A stretch of DNA of 45,110 nucleotides from contig NZ_JPGL01000077.1 of NCBI RefSeq assembly GCF_000732615.1, positions 1 through 45,110 of the forward strand. Reading direction: 5' to 3'. Positions 39,208 to 45,110 of the stretch are shown one piece after another. Each line of letters begins with the position of its first letter. Position 1 is the stretch's first letter. A program made the position numbers and the translations under genes. The stretch is from Burkholderia paludis. Its GTDB lineage: Bacteria; Pseudomonadota; Gammaproteobacteria; Burkholderiales; Burkholderiaceae. The notes under the pieces are model-generated. The model made no database searches and had not been told where the DNA came from. It saw only the letters and a program-made list of their open reading frames with translations.

Positions 39208-40383
39208 TTACTTGCTGAGGGCGCGCATCGCGGTTTCGAGGCCCGCGAGCGTGAGCGGGTACATGCGATGGCCGAGCAGGTCGCGGATCACCGCGACCGA
39301 CTGCCGGTATTCCCATAGCCGCTCGGGCTCGGGATTCAGCCATGCATGATGCGGGAACTGGTCGGCGAGCCGGCGCAGCCACACCGCGCCGGCTTCGGGG
39401 TTGTTGTATTCGACCGAGCCGCCGGGCTGCAGCACCTCGTACGGGCTCATCGTCGCGTCGCCGACGAAGATCAGCTTGTAGTCGGGCGTGAACTTGTGCA
39501 GCACGTCCCACGTCGCGGTGCGCTCCGAGTGGCGGCGGCGGTTGTTCTTCCACAGGTGGTCGTACACGCAGTTGTGGAAGTAGAAGAATTCCAGGTGCTT
39601 GAATTCGGCCTTCGCGGCCGAGAACAGCTCCTCGGTGCGCTTGATGTGGTCGTCCATCGAGCCGCCCACGTCGAGCAGCATCAGCACCTTCACGTTGTTG
39701 TGGCGCTCGGGCACCATCCGGAGATCGAGCCAGCCCGCGTTCGCGGCCGTGCTGCGGATCGTGCCGGGCAGGTCGAGTTCCTCGGCCGCGCCTTCGCGCG
39801 CGAAGCGGCGCAGCCGCCGCAGCGCGACCTTGATGTTGCGCGTGCCGATCTCGACGGAATCGTCGTAGTCGCGGTACGCGCGCGCTTCCCACACCTTCAC
39901 CGCGGTGCGGTTGCCGTTCGACGGGCCGCCGATGCGCACGCCTTCCGGGTTGAAGCCGCCGTGCCCGAACGGCGACGTGCCGCCGGTGCCGATCCACTTG
40001 TTGCCGCCCTCGTGGCGTTCCTTCTGCTCGTCGAGCAGTTGCTTCAGGCGCTCCATCAGCTTGTCGAGGCCGCCCATCGCTTCGATCTGCGCCTTTTCCT
40101 CCGGCGACAGTTCGCGTTCGAGGCGCTTCTCGAGCCAGTCGAGCGGGATGTCGAACGCCTCGGAGGGCAGCGTGGATACGCCGTGGAAATACGCGCCGAA
40201 CGCCTGGTCGAACTTGTCGAAGTACTGCTCGTCCTTGACGAGCGTCATCCGGGCGAGGAAGTAGAACGCATCGATCGACGGCGAAATCAGCCCGGCCTTC
40301 AGCGATTCGAGCAGCGTCAGGTATTCCTTCACCGAGACGGGCAGCTTGGCTGCGCGCAGCGCGTAGAAGAAATTGAGCAGCAT
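39208..40383 (-). CDS. VWA domain-containing CoxE-like protein
   Basis: A 391-residue cytoplasmic protein from the ATG at 40383. The N-terminal half is helical (FFYALRAAKLPVSVKEYLTL, IPLDWLEKRLERELSPEEKA) with a flexible glycine-rich linker (NKWIGTGGTSPFGHGGFNPE). The C-terminal half is a von Willebrand A domain with MIDAS-like LMLLDVGGSMDDH, DxGxS instead of the usual DxSxS, and FVGDATMSPYE. It belongs to the PF05762 VWA_CoxE group. Such proteins act with a MoxR ATPase, encoded 26 bp upstream here, to insert metals or assemble enzymes. The client is unknown. Confidence 0.88.
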   Translation of the reverse strand: MLLNFFYALRAAKLPVSVKEYLTLLESLKAGLISPSIDAFYFLARMTLVKDEQYFDKFDQAFGAYFHGVSTLPSEAFDIPLDWLEKRLERELSPEEKAQIEAMGGLDKLMERLKQLLDEQKERHEGGNKWIGTGGTSPFGHGGFNPEGVRIGGPSNGNRTAVKVWEARAYRDYDDSVEIGTRNIKVALRRLRRFAREGAAEELDLPGTIRSTAANAGWLDLRMVPERHNNVKVLMLLDVGGSMDDHIKRTEELFSAAKAEFKHLEFFYFHNCVYDHLWKNNRRRHSERTATWDVLHKFTPDYKLIFVGDATMSPYEVLQPGGSVEYNNPEAGAVWLRRLADQFPHHAWLNPEPERLWEYRQSVAVIRDLLGHRMYPLTLAGLETAMRALSK

Positions 40384-40409
40384 GGCCGGGCCTTCGCGGG
40401 TTGAGGGGG

Positions 40410-41252
40410 TTACCGGTTGTGCCGGTTCATGTAGACGAGGCGCTCGAGCAGGCTCAGGTCCTGCTCGTTCTTCAGCAGCGCGCCCGCGAGCGGCGGCACG
40501 ATCTGCTTCGCGTCCGCGCCGCGCAGCGCGTCGGCCGGGATGTTCTCGGCGAGCAGCAGCTTCAGCCAGTCGAGCAGTTCGGACGTCGACGGCTTCTTCT
40601 TCAGGCCCGACACGCCGCGCAATTCGAAGAAACTCTCGAGCGCCGCGCGCAGCAGTTCCTCGCGGATGTCCGGGAAGTGAACCGCGACGATCTTCTGCAT
40701 CGTCGACGGATCGGGAAACTGGATGTAGTGGAAGAAGCAGCGGCGCAGGAATGCGTCGGGCAGCTCCTTCTCGTTGTTCGACGTGATGATGACGAGCGGG
40801 CGGTGCTTCGCGCGAACCGTTTCGCGCGTCTCGTACACGTGGAATTCCATCCGGTCGAGCTCGCGCAGCAGGTCGTTCGGGAATTCGATGTCGGCCTTGT
40901 CGATCTCGTCGATCAGCAGCACGCTCGGGTGCTCGGCGTCGAACGCCTGCCACAGCACGCCCTTCACGATGTAGTTCGAGATATCCTTCACGCGTTCGTC
41001 GCCGAGCTGCGAATCGCGCAGCCGCGAGACGGCGTCGTATTCGTACAGGCCCTGCTGCGCCTTCGTCGTCGACTTGATGTGCCACTGCAGCAGCGGCATG
41101 TCGAGCGCGGCGGCGACTTCCTCGGCGAGCATGGTCTTGCCGGTGCCGGGCTCGCCCTTGATCAGCAGCGGGCGTTGCAGCGTCAGCGCGGCATTGACCG
41201 CGAGCTTCAGATCGTCGGTGGCGACGTAGTGCGAGGACCCTTCGAAACGCAT
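40410..41252 (-). CDS. MoxR-family AAA+ ATPase
   Basis: A 280-residue AAA+ protein from the ATG at 41252. Walker A LLIKGEPGTGKTMLAEEVAA, Walker B PSVLLIDEIDKADIEFPNDL, sensor 1 in PLVIITSNNEKELPDAFLRR with the arginine finger RR, and MoxR-specific YEYDAVSRLRDSQLGDERV. MoxR ATPases remodel or help metallate partner complexes, usually with a VWA protein, here the next gene downstream. The two clearly form a functional pair. Confidence 0.93.
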   Translation of the reverse strand: MRFEGSSHYVATDDLKLAVNAALTLQRPLLIKGEPGTGKTMLAEEVAAALDMPLLQWHIKSTTKAQQGLYEYDAVSRLRDSQLGDERVKDISNYIVKGVLWQAFDAEHPSVLLIDEIDKADIEFPNDLLRELDRMEFHVYETRETVRAKHRPLVIITSNNEKELPDAFLRRCFFHYIQFPDPSTMQKIVAVHFPDIREELLRAALESFFELRGVSGLKKKPSTSELLDWLKLLLAENIPADALRGADAKQIVPPLAGALLKNEQDLSLLERLVYMNRHNR

Positions 41253-41498
41253 GGCGGCGCTCTTCTCAATCGGGGAAAAAAACCCAGTATAAGTCAGAAG
41301 GGCTGTCCGGTTGGGCCGCGCCCGCGTATCGTTGCAGGGCTGTGGCGGGGCGAGCGGGGGTGCCTTATGGACGCGTTCCCCGTCGGCGCGGTACAATCTG
41401 GCCGTTTTTTTTGGCCTGCGTGGCGACCTGACAAGCAAAACGGCGCGGGCCGTTGCCGCTATGGCGCCAGTTTCCCCTCAAGCTAGGTTACAAGAGCT

Positions 41499-41858
41499 AT
41501 GAACAAATTCGTCGGCAAACACGTCGTTGTCGCAGCGCTCGTGGCGCTCGCGGGCAGCGCGCAGGCGGCCGGTGTGGTCGGCAACCCGAAGGACGGGGCG
41601 AGCAAGGCCGCCATGTGCATCGGTTGCCACGGCATCCAGGACTACCGCGCGGCGTACCCGGAGGTCTACCGGGTGCCTGTCCTCGGCGGCCAGAACCAGC
41701 AATACCTCGAGAACGCGCTGAAGGCCTACCGCAAGAAGGATCGTCACTTCCCGTCGATGAATGCGATCGCCGGCTCGCTGACGGATCAGGACATCGCGGA
41801 TCTGGCGGCCTACTACGCCGCCCAGAAGGCCGACTCGAAGGACAACCCCTACAAGTAA
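41499..41858 (+). CDS. Periplasmic cytochrome c (monohaem)
   Basis: A 119-residue protein with a signal peptide cleaved after GSAQA. One haem site, CIGCH, is followed by GIQDYRAAYPEVYRVPVLGG and a distal methionine candidate in RHFPSMNAIAGSLTDQD, the cytochrome c4/c553 type (Cytochrom_C1-like class I). The C-terminal helix DIADLAAYYAAQKA packs on haem. It resembles half of a dihaem cytochrome c4, and a second similar gene follows. It probably passes electrons to a terminal oxidase. A TACAAT at 41392-41397, about 100 bp upstream, may be its -10 box. Confidence 0.92.
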   Translation: MNKFVGKHVVVAALVALAGSAQAAGVVGNPKDGASKAAMCIGCHGIQDYRAAYPEVYRVPVLGGQNQQYLENALKAYRKKDRHFPSMNAIAGSLTDQDIADLAAYYAAQKADSKDNPYK

Positions 41859-41897
41859 GCGCGCGCCGCCGATCTCTCCGGCGGGACAGGAGCATTC

Positions 41898-42257
41898 ATG
41901 AACAACGCATTCAAGACGGCGGCGGCTGCACTGGTGGCCGGCCTCGCGATCGGGTCCGCGCATGCGGCAGATACCGTGAAGGGCAAGGAACTGGTCGAGT
42001 CGCACAACTGCGCGGCCTGCCACGGCGCGCAGATGAACAAGCCGATCAACGCGGAATACCCGCGCCTCGCCGGCCAGCACGCCGACTATCTGGTGTGGGC
42101 GATGCGCCAGTACCAGATGGGCCTGACGAATCCGCTGCTCGGCCGCAACAACGCGATCATGCAGGCGCAGGTGCAGAGCCTGTCGGTCAGCGACATGAAG
42201 GACATCGCGGCCTACATCGAGTCGCTGAAAGAAACCGATCTCGTATTCAAGAAGTAA
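41898..42257 (+). CDS. Periplasmic cytochrome c (monohaem), paired with the preceding gene
   Basis: Also 119 residues, with a signal peptide (MNNAFKTAAAALVAGLAIGS, cleaved after AHA) and one haem site CAACH in VESHNCAACHGAQMNKPIN. NAEYPRLAGQHADYLVWAMR and LSVSDMKDIAAYIESL match class I cytochromes c553/c4. Its similarity in length and layout to the upstream gene, 39 bp apart, suggests tandem duplication of a mono-domain cytochrome, together resembling the two halves of cytochrome c4. AGGAG precedes the ATG. A terminator follows. Confidence 0.92.
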   Translation: MNNAFKTAAAALVAGLAIGSAHAADTVKGKELVESHNCAACHGAQMNKPINAEYPRLAGQHADYLVWAMRQYQMGLTNPLLGRNNAIMQAQVQSLSVSDMKDIAAYIESLKETDLVFKK

Positions 42258-42295
42258 GCGCGGCGGGCCCGAACGGCTCGCGCGGCAGGAAAGCG

Positions 42296-42322
42296 TACCC
42301 CGCCTCGTCGGGGTATTTTTTT
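42296..42322 (+). terminator. Intrinsic terminator after the cytochrome pair
   Basis: TACCCCG (42296-42302) pairs with CGGGGTA (42309-42315) across a six-base loop, followed by seven T residues. Confidence 0.9.
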
Positions 42323-42352
42323 GTCCGCGGCCCGGCGCCCGGGCCGCGCTGC

Positions 42353-42787
42353 TCAGTCGCGCGACGCGCGGCGCAGGATGCGCTGCAGGTACGCGTCGGT
42401 ATCGGGCGGCGTGTTCGTGCGCTGGGCTTCCCAGATCGTCTCGCCGAGGCATTCCATGATCGCGTGCTGCGCGTCGTGGGTCGAGTCGAGCTTCGCCGCG
42501 AGCTTGTCGTGCGCGGCGCGGATGCCGGGCGGCTGGTCGATCGACAGTTGCTCGCTGATCGCGAGGTGCATCGACAGGTGCAGGAACGGGTTCGTGCGAC
42601 CTTCCTCGGGCGTGTACTCGCGCGCGGCGGCCCCGCCGGCGTCGGCGAGTTCGTCGTGGTATTCGGGATGCTCGACGATCCAGTCGGCCGCCATCGCTTC
42701 CAGCGGCGTCAGGATCTCGCCGGCGCGCTGCTTGCGCCAGGTCTCGGTGAAAAAGCGACGCACTTCGTCGCGGCTTGGATTGAACAT
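42353..42787 (-). CDS. DUF1841 family protein
   Basis: A 144-residue soluble protein from the ATG at 42787; the long upstream frame is non-coding. FNPSRDEVRRFFTETWRKQR, EAMAADWIVEHPEYHDELAD, RTNPFLHLSMHLAISEQLSI and HDAQHAIMECLGETIWEAQR give a helical protein with several conserved histidines and acidic residues (HLSMHLA, HDAQHAIMECLGE), the DUF1841 pattern. The residues could bind a metal, but no function is established. It is divergent from an EamA gene across about 320 bp carrying a tandem repeat. Confidence 0.85.
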   Translation of the reverse strand: MFNPSRDEVRRFFTETWRKQRAGEILTPLEAMAADWIVEHPEYHDELADAGGAAAREYTPEEGRTNPFLHLSMHLAISEQLSIDQPPGIRAAHDKLAAKLDSTHDAQHAIMECLGETIWEAQRTNTPPDTDAYLQRILRRASRD

Positions 42788-42926
42788 GGTGGGGAAACGT
42801 CGTGATTCGGACGGCGTCGTGCCGCGTCGGGCATTGTACGCCGGGTCGGCGGACGGCGCTGGCGGCCGGCGGGAGCGGCCGCGCGGCGGCGGTGGCGGTG
42901 GCGGTGGCAGCTGTGGCAGCTGTGGC

Positions 42927-42989
42927 AGAGGTCGCGGAGGTCGCGGAGGTCGCAGAGGTCGCAGAGGTCGCAGAGGTCGCAGAGGTCGC
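42927..42989 (+). repeat. Tandem repeat, seven copies of a 9-bp unit (AGAGGTCGC)
   Basis: Seven contiguous 9-bp units, (A/G)GAGGTCGC, span 42927-42989: one A-form, two G-forms, then four A-forms. They are preceded by a looser GGTGGC/GGCAGCTGT repeat from about 42884. The array lies in the divergent intergenic region (42788-43109), which holds no other gene, between the DUF1841 and EamA genes. The unit length is a multiple of three, so a frame through it stays open (poly VAE), but it looks like non-coding DNA. Confidence 0.9.
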
Positions 42990-43109
42990 CCGCGCGGTGC
43001 CGGTGCGCGGCGCCGGCTCGCCGCCGGGGCGGCGCGCTTGGCTCGCCACCGCCGCGCCGTTACACTCGATCGATTTTCCCGCCGCCAAGTCGATCGCACC
43101 CGTCCCGTC

Positions 43110-44039
43110 ATGACCGCCGCCGCCCGTCCTTCGTCCGCCGCCCTGCAGGGCACGTTCTACGTCGCGCTGTCCGCCGCCGCATTCGGCGCGATGGCGATTT
43201 TCGGGCGCTATGCGTATGCGGCCGGCGTCGACGTGCTCGGACTGCTGATCGTGCGCTTCGCGATCGGCGGCGCGGTGCTCGCCGCGATCGCGCGGCACCG
43301 CCGCGTTGCGTGGCCGCGCGGGCGTGCGCTCGCGCCCATCGTGGCGATGGGCGCGCTCGGCTACGTCGGCCAGTCGTTCTGTTACTTCAGCGCGCTGCAG
43401 CATGCGCAGGCGAGTCTCGTCGCGCTGCTGCTGTACCTGTATCCGGCCTTCGTCACGCTGCTGGCCGCATGGTGGCTCGGCGAGCGCCTCACGCGCGCGA
43501 AAGCCTTCGCGCTCGTGCTGTGCGTCGCGGGTTCGGCGCTGATGGTCGGCGGCGGGCATGGCGAACCGCTCGGGATCGCGCTCGCGCTGGCCTCCGCGGT
43601 GATCTATTCGCTGTACATCGTCGGCGGCACGAAGGCGACGCGCGGCGTCGATCCGCTCGCGACCACCGCGATCATCTGCCTGTCGTCGACCGTGACGCTC
43701 GCGGCGATCGCCGTCGTGCGGACCGTGGCGTTCGGCGCACCGCCGCGCTGGCCCGCGACGGCCGACGGCTGGGCGTCGATGCTGGCGATCGCGCTCGTCT
43801 CGACGGTCGCGGCGATGCTCGCGTTCTTCGCCGGGCTCGAGCGGCTGGGGGCTGCGCGTACGTCGATGCTGTCGACGCTCGAGCCGGTCGTGACGGTGGC
43901 GCTCGCGGCGCTATTGTTCGGCGAAGCACTGTCGCCGCTGCAGTGGGCGGGCGGCGTCGCGATCCTCGCGGCCGTGCTGGCGCTGGTCCGGGCGGGCGGT
44001 GCGGCCGCCGACGATGCGACCGCGACATCCAGCGCGTAG
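43110..44039 (+). CDS. EamA/DMT-family permease
   Basis: A 309-residue protein from the ATG at 43110, with ten helices in two EamA repeats: FYVALSAAAFGAMAIFGRYA and LLIVRFAIGGAVLAAIA open the first, then HAQASLVALLLYLYPAFVTL and WWLGERLTRAKAFALVLCVA; GLERLGAARTSMLSTLEPVV and LFGEALSPLQWAGGVAILAA close the second. These are classic EamA features, including the LEPV motif. It probably exports a small metabolite. The promoter region contains the 9-bp tandem repeat. A weak hairpin (44059-44081) lies between it and the convergent nth gene. Confidence 0.9.
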   Translation: MTAAARPSSAALQGTFYVALSAAAFGAMAIFGRYAYAAGVDVLGLLIVRFAIGGAVLAAIARHRRVAWPRGRALAPIVAMGALGYVGQSFCYFSALQHAQASLVALLLYLYPAFVTLLAAWWLGERLTRAKAFALVLCVAGSALMVGGGHGEPLGIALALASAVIYSLYIVGGTKATRGVDPLATTAIICLSSTVTLAAIAVVRTVAFGAPPRWPATADGWASMLAIALVSTVAAMLAFFAGLERLGAARTSMLSTLEPVVTVALAALLFGEALSPLQWAGGVAILAAVLALVRAGGAAADDATATSSA

Positions 44040-44144
44040 CCGGGAAGGGGAAGGGGGAGCGGGCGTCGCGATGGCGCCCGCGGGGCCGGTTGCGCCGGAA
44101 CGAATCGAGCGGCCGGCACGGTGCGCCGCTGTCGTGCCCGGCGT

Positions 44145-44789
44145 TTACTCGTTGGGCGGCGGCGTCTTCGGCCTGAACTCGCACAGCGGCTCGATCGCGC
44201 AGTGCCAGCATTCGGGCTTGCGGGCCTTGCACACGTAGCGTCCGTGCAGGATCAGCCAGTGATGCGCATCCTGCAGGAATTCCTTCGGCGTGAACTTCTC
44301 GAGCGCCGCCTCGACGGCGCGCACGTCCTTGCCCGGCGCGAGCCCCGTGCGGTTCGCGACACGAAAGATATGCGTGTCGACCGCGATCGTCGGCTGGCCG
44401 AACGCGGTGTTCAGCACGACGTTCGCCGTCTTGCGGCCGACGCCCGGCAGGCTTTCGAGCGCCTCGCGATCGGACGGCACCTCGCCGTCGTAGCGATCGA
44501 GCAGGATGTGGCACGTCGCGACCACGTTCTTCGCCTTGGTCCGGTAGAGGCCGATGGTCTTGATGTACCCGGCGACGCCTTCCTCGCCGAGCGCGACGAT
44601 TTGTCGCGGGGTGTTCGCGACCGGAAACATCTTCCGCATCGCCTTGTTGACCGATACGTCGGTTGCTTGCGCGGACAGCATCACGGCGATCAGCAGCTCG
44701 AACGGCGTCGTGTATTCGAGCTCGGTGGTCGGATGCGGATTGAGGCTCTGCAGCGTTTCGTAGATCGCGCGTCGTTTGCTGGCGTTCAT
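44145..44789 (-). CDS. nth: Endonuclease III
   Basis: A 214-residue DNA glycosylase/AP lyase. The helix-hairpin-helix is LESLPGVGRKTANVVLNTAF with the catalytic lysine in GRKTANV, followed by the catalytic aspartate in TIAVDTHIFRVANRTGL. The 4Fe-4S cluster is C-x6-C-x2-C-x5-C (CKARKPECWHCAIEPLC). It excises oxidised pyrimidines and cuts the abasic site in base-excision repair. Its start overlaps the rsxB stop by 4 bp, the usual order in beta-proteobacteria. Confidence 0.96.
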   Translation of the reverse strand: MNASKRRAIYETLQSLNPHPTTELEYTTPFELLIAVMLSAQATDVSVNKAMRKMFPVANTPRQIVALGEEGVAGYIKTIGLYRTKAKNVVATCHILLDRYDGEVPSDREALESLPGVGRKTANVVLNTAFGQPTIAVDTHIFRVANRTGLAPGKDVRAVEAALEKFTPKEFLQDAHHWLILHGRYVCKARKPECWHCAIEPLCEFRPKTPPPNE

Positions 44790-45110
44790 GGAGCGTTCTG
44801 GTCGGGCGGCGCGGACCGGCCGCCGGGGTCGTCGTTGCCGGCGTCGTGCTCGTCGCCTGGCGTCGCGGCTTCGGCGTCGCGCAGCGCCTGCTGTTCGGCG
44901 AGCCGCTTGCGGCGGGCCTCGGCCGCATCGATCTGTGCCTGGACGGCGGCGCTCACGCCTTCGGTGTTCTTCGGCCCGGCGTCTTGCCCGGCCAGTTCTT
45001 CCTTCTTCTTGCGCGCCCGTTCGAGCGCGGCGGCGATGATCGCGCGTTTCTTCGCTTCGGCGTCGTCAGCGGCCGGTGCGGGGGGCGGCGTGTCGGGCTG
45101 GGGGCCGGGC
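44786..45110 (-). CDS. rsxB: Electron transport complex subunit RsxB/RnfB, C-terminal part (cut by window edge)
   Basis: About 107 C-terminal residues are visible. They are the charged tail beyond the ferredoxin domains: AKKRAIIAAALERARKKKEE, then VSAAVQAQIDAAEARRKRLA, a lysine/arginine-rich helical extension seen in Burkholderia RsxB. The N-terminal membrane anchor and iron-sulphur clusters lie beyond the window. The stop overlaps the nth start (ATGA). RsxB is normally part of a membrane electron-transfer complex; in species lacking the other rsx/rnf genes its role is less clear. The call rests on the tail and the nth neighbour. Confidence 0.75.
   Translation of the reverse strand, partial: PGPQPDTPPPAPAADDAEAKKRAIIAAALERARKKKEELAGQDAGPKNTEGVSAAVQAQIDAAEARRKRLAEQQALRDAEAATPGDEHDAGNDDPGGRSAPPDQNAP

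Noticed and set aside
42802..43113. 103-codon frame through the 9-bp repeat (poly VAE)
   Set aside because: Product is a repeat-driven low-complexity string in an intergenic promoter region; more likely non-coding.
1..45110. CRISPR array
   Set aside because: No regularly spaced repeats with unique spacers were seen; the only tandem repeat has a 9-bp unit without spacers.

Overview
The window looks like the large chromosome of a Burkholderia species, probably of the B. cepacia complex. This is inferred from the very high GC third positions (GCG/CTG/GAC-rich codon use), the beta-proteobacterial gene neighbourhoods (uup-parE-parC, rsxB-nth, MoxR/VWA next to a pair of small cytochromes c) and the family content. 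No database search was run.

Region 1 (1-8582) is the tRNA-proximal part of a genomic island. It has visibly lower GC and different codon use from the rest. A P4-type tyrosine integrase lies just downstream of a tRNA-Arg(CCT), the usual attachment geometry. Going left from it are an Mrr-type restriction endonuclease with a zinc ribbon, a single-span membrane protein, an AlpA-like regulator, a second and different tyrosine recombinase, about 1 kb of hairpin-rich non-coding DNA, and a two-gene SMC-like ATPase + HNH nuclease operon that I read as a Septu (PtuA/PtuB)-type anti-phage system. Short unknown ORFs precede it, and the 5' end of an IS3-family insertion sequence is cut by the window edge. 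The far island end is outside the window.

Region 2 (8583-18633) is conserved core: tRNA-Arg, rubredoxin, a periplasmic DUF4399 protein, the ABC-F protein Uup, both topoisomerase IV subunits (parE with a cluster of DnaA-box-like sites upstream, then parC), a CopD-like membrane protein, and a LysR regulator divergent from a PACE-family efflux pump with a perfect palindrome between them.

Region 3 (18634-28665) carries a ChrA-type transporter, a membrane GGDEF-EAL protein, and a three-gene PLP-aminotransferase/RidA/PhzF operon. Then come a DMT exporter, a glyoxalase-like protein and a divergent MocR regulator.

Region 4 (28666-36716) has htpG behind a sigma-32-type promoter, ubiC and a DNA-deoxyinosine glycosylase overlapping by 4 bp, a spermidine-synthase-like protein, a DUF3311 + sodium/solute symporter pair, and a run of three lipoproteins. 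Two of these are only 24-25 codons long and share the same C-terminal YYR ending. A PhnB-like VOC protein closes this region.

Region 5 (36717-45110) holds transaldolase, BenE, a CoxE-like VWA protein with its MoxR ATPase, two monohaem cytochromes c, a DUF1841 protein, a 9-bp tandem repeat in a divergent promoter region, a second EamA exporter, endonuclease III, and the 3' end of rsxB.

The most interesting signals are the Septu-type operon and its small upstream ORFs, the Mrr/membrane pair, the hairpin cluster upstream of the second recombinase, the tandem micro-lipoproteins, the DnaA-box cluster at parE, and the LysR/PACE operator.
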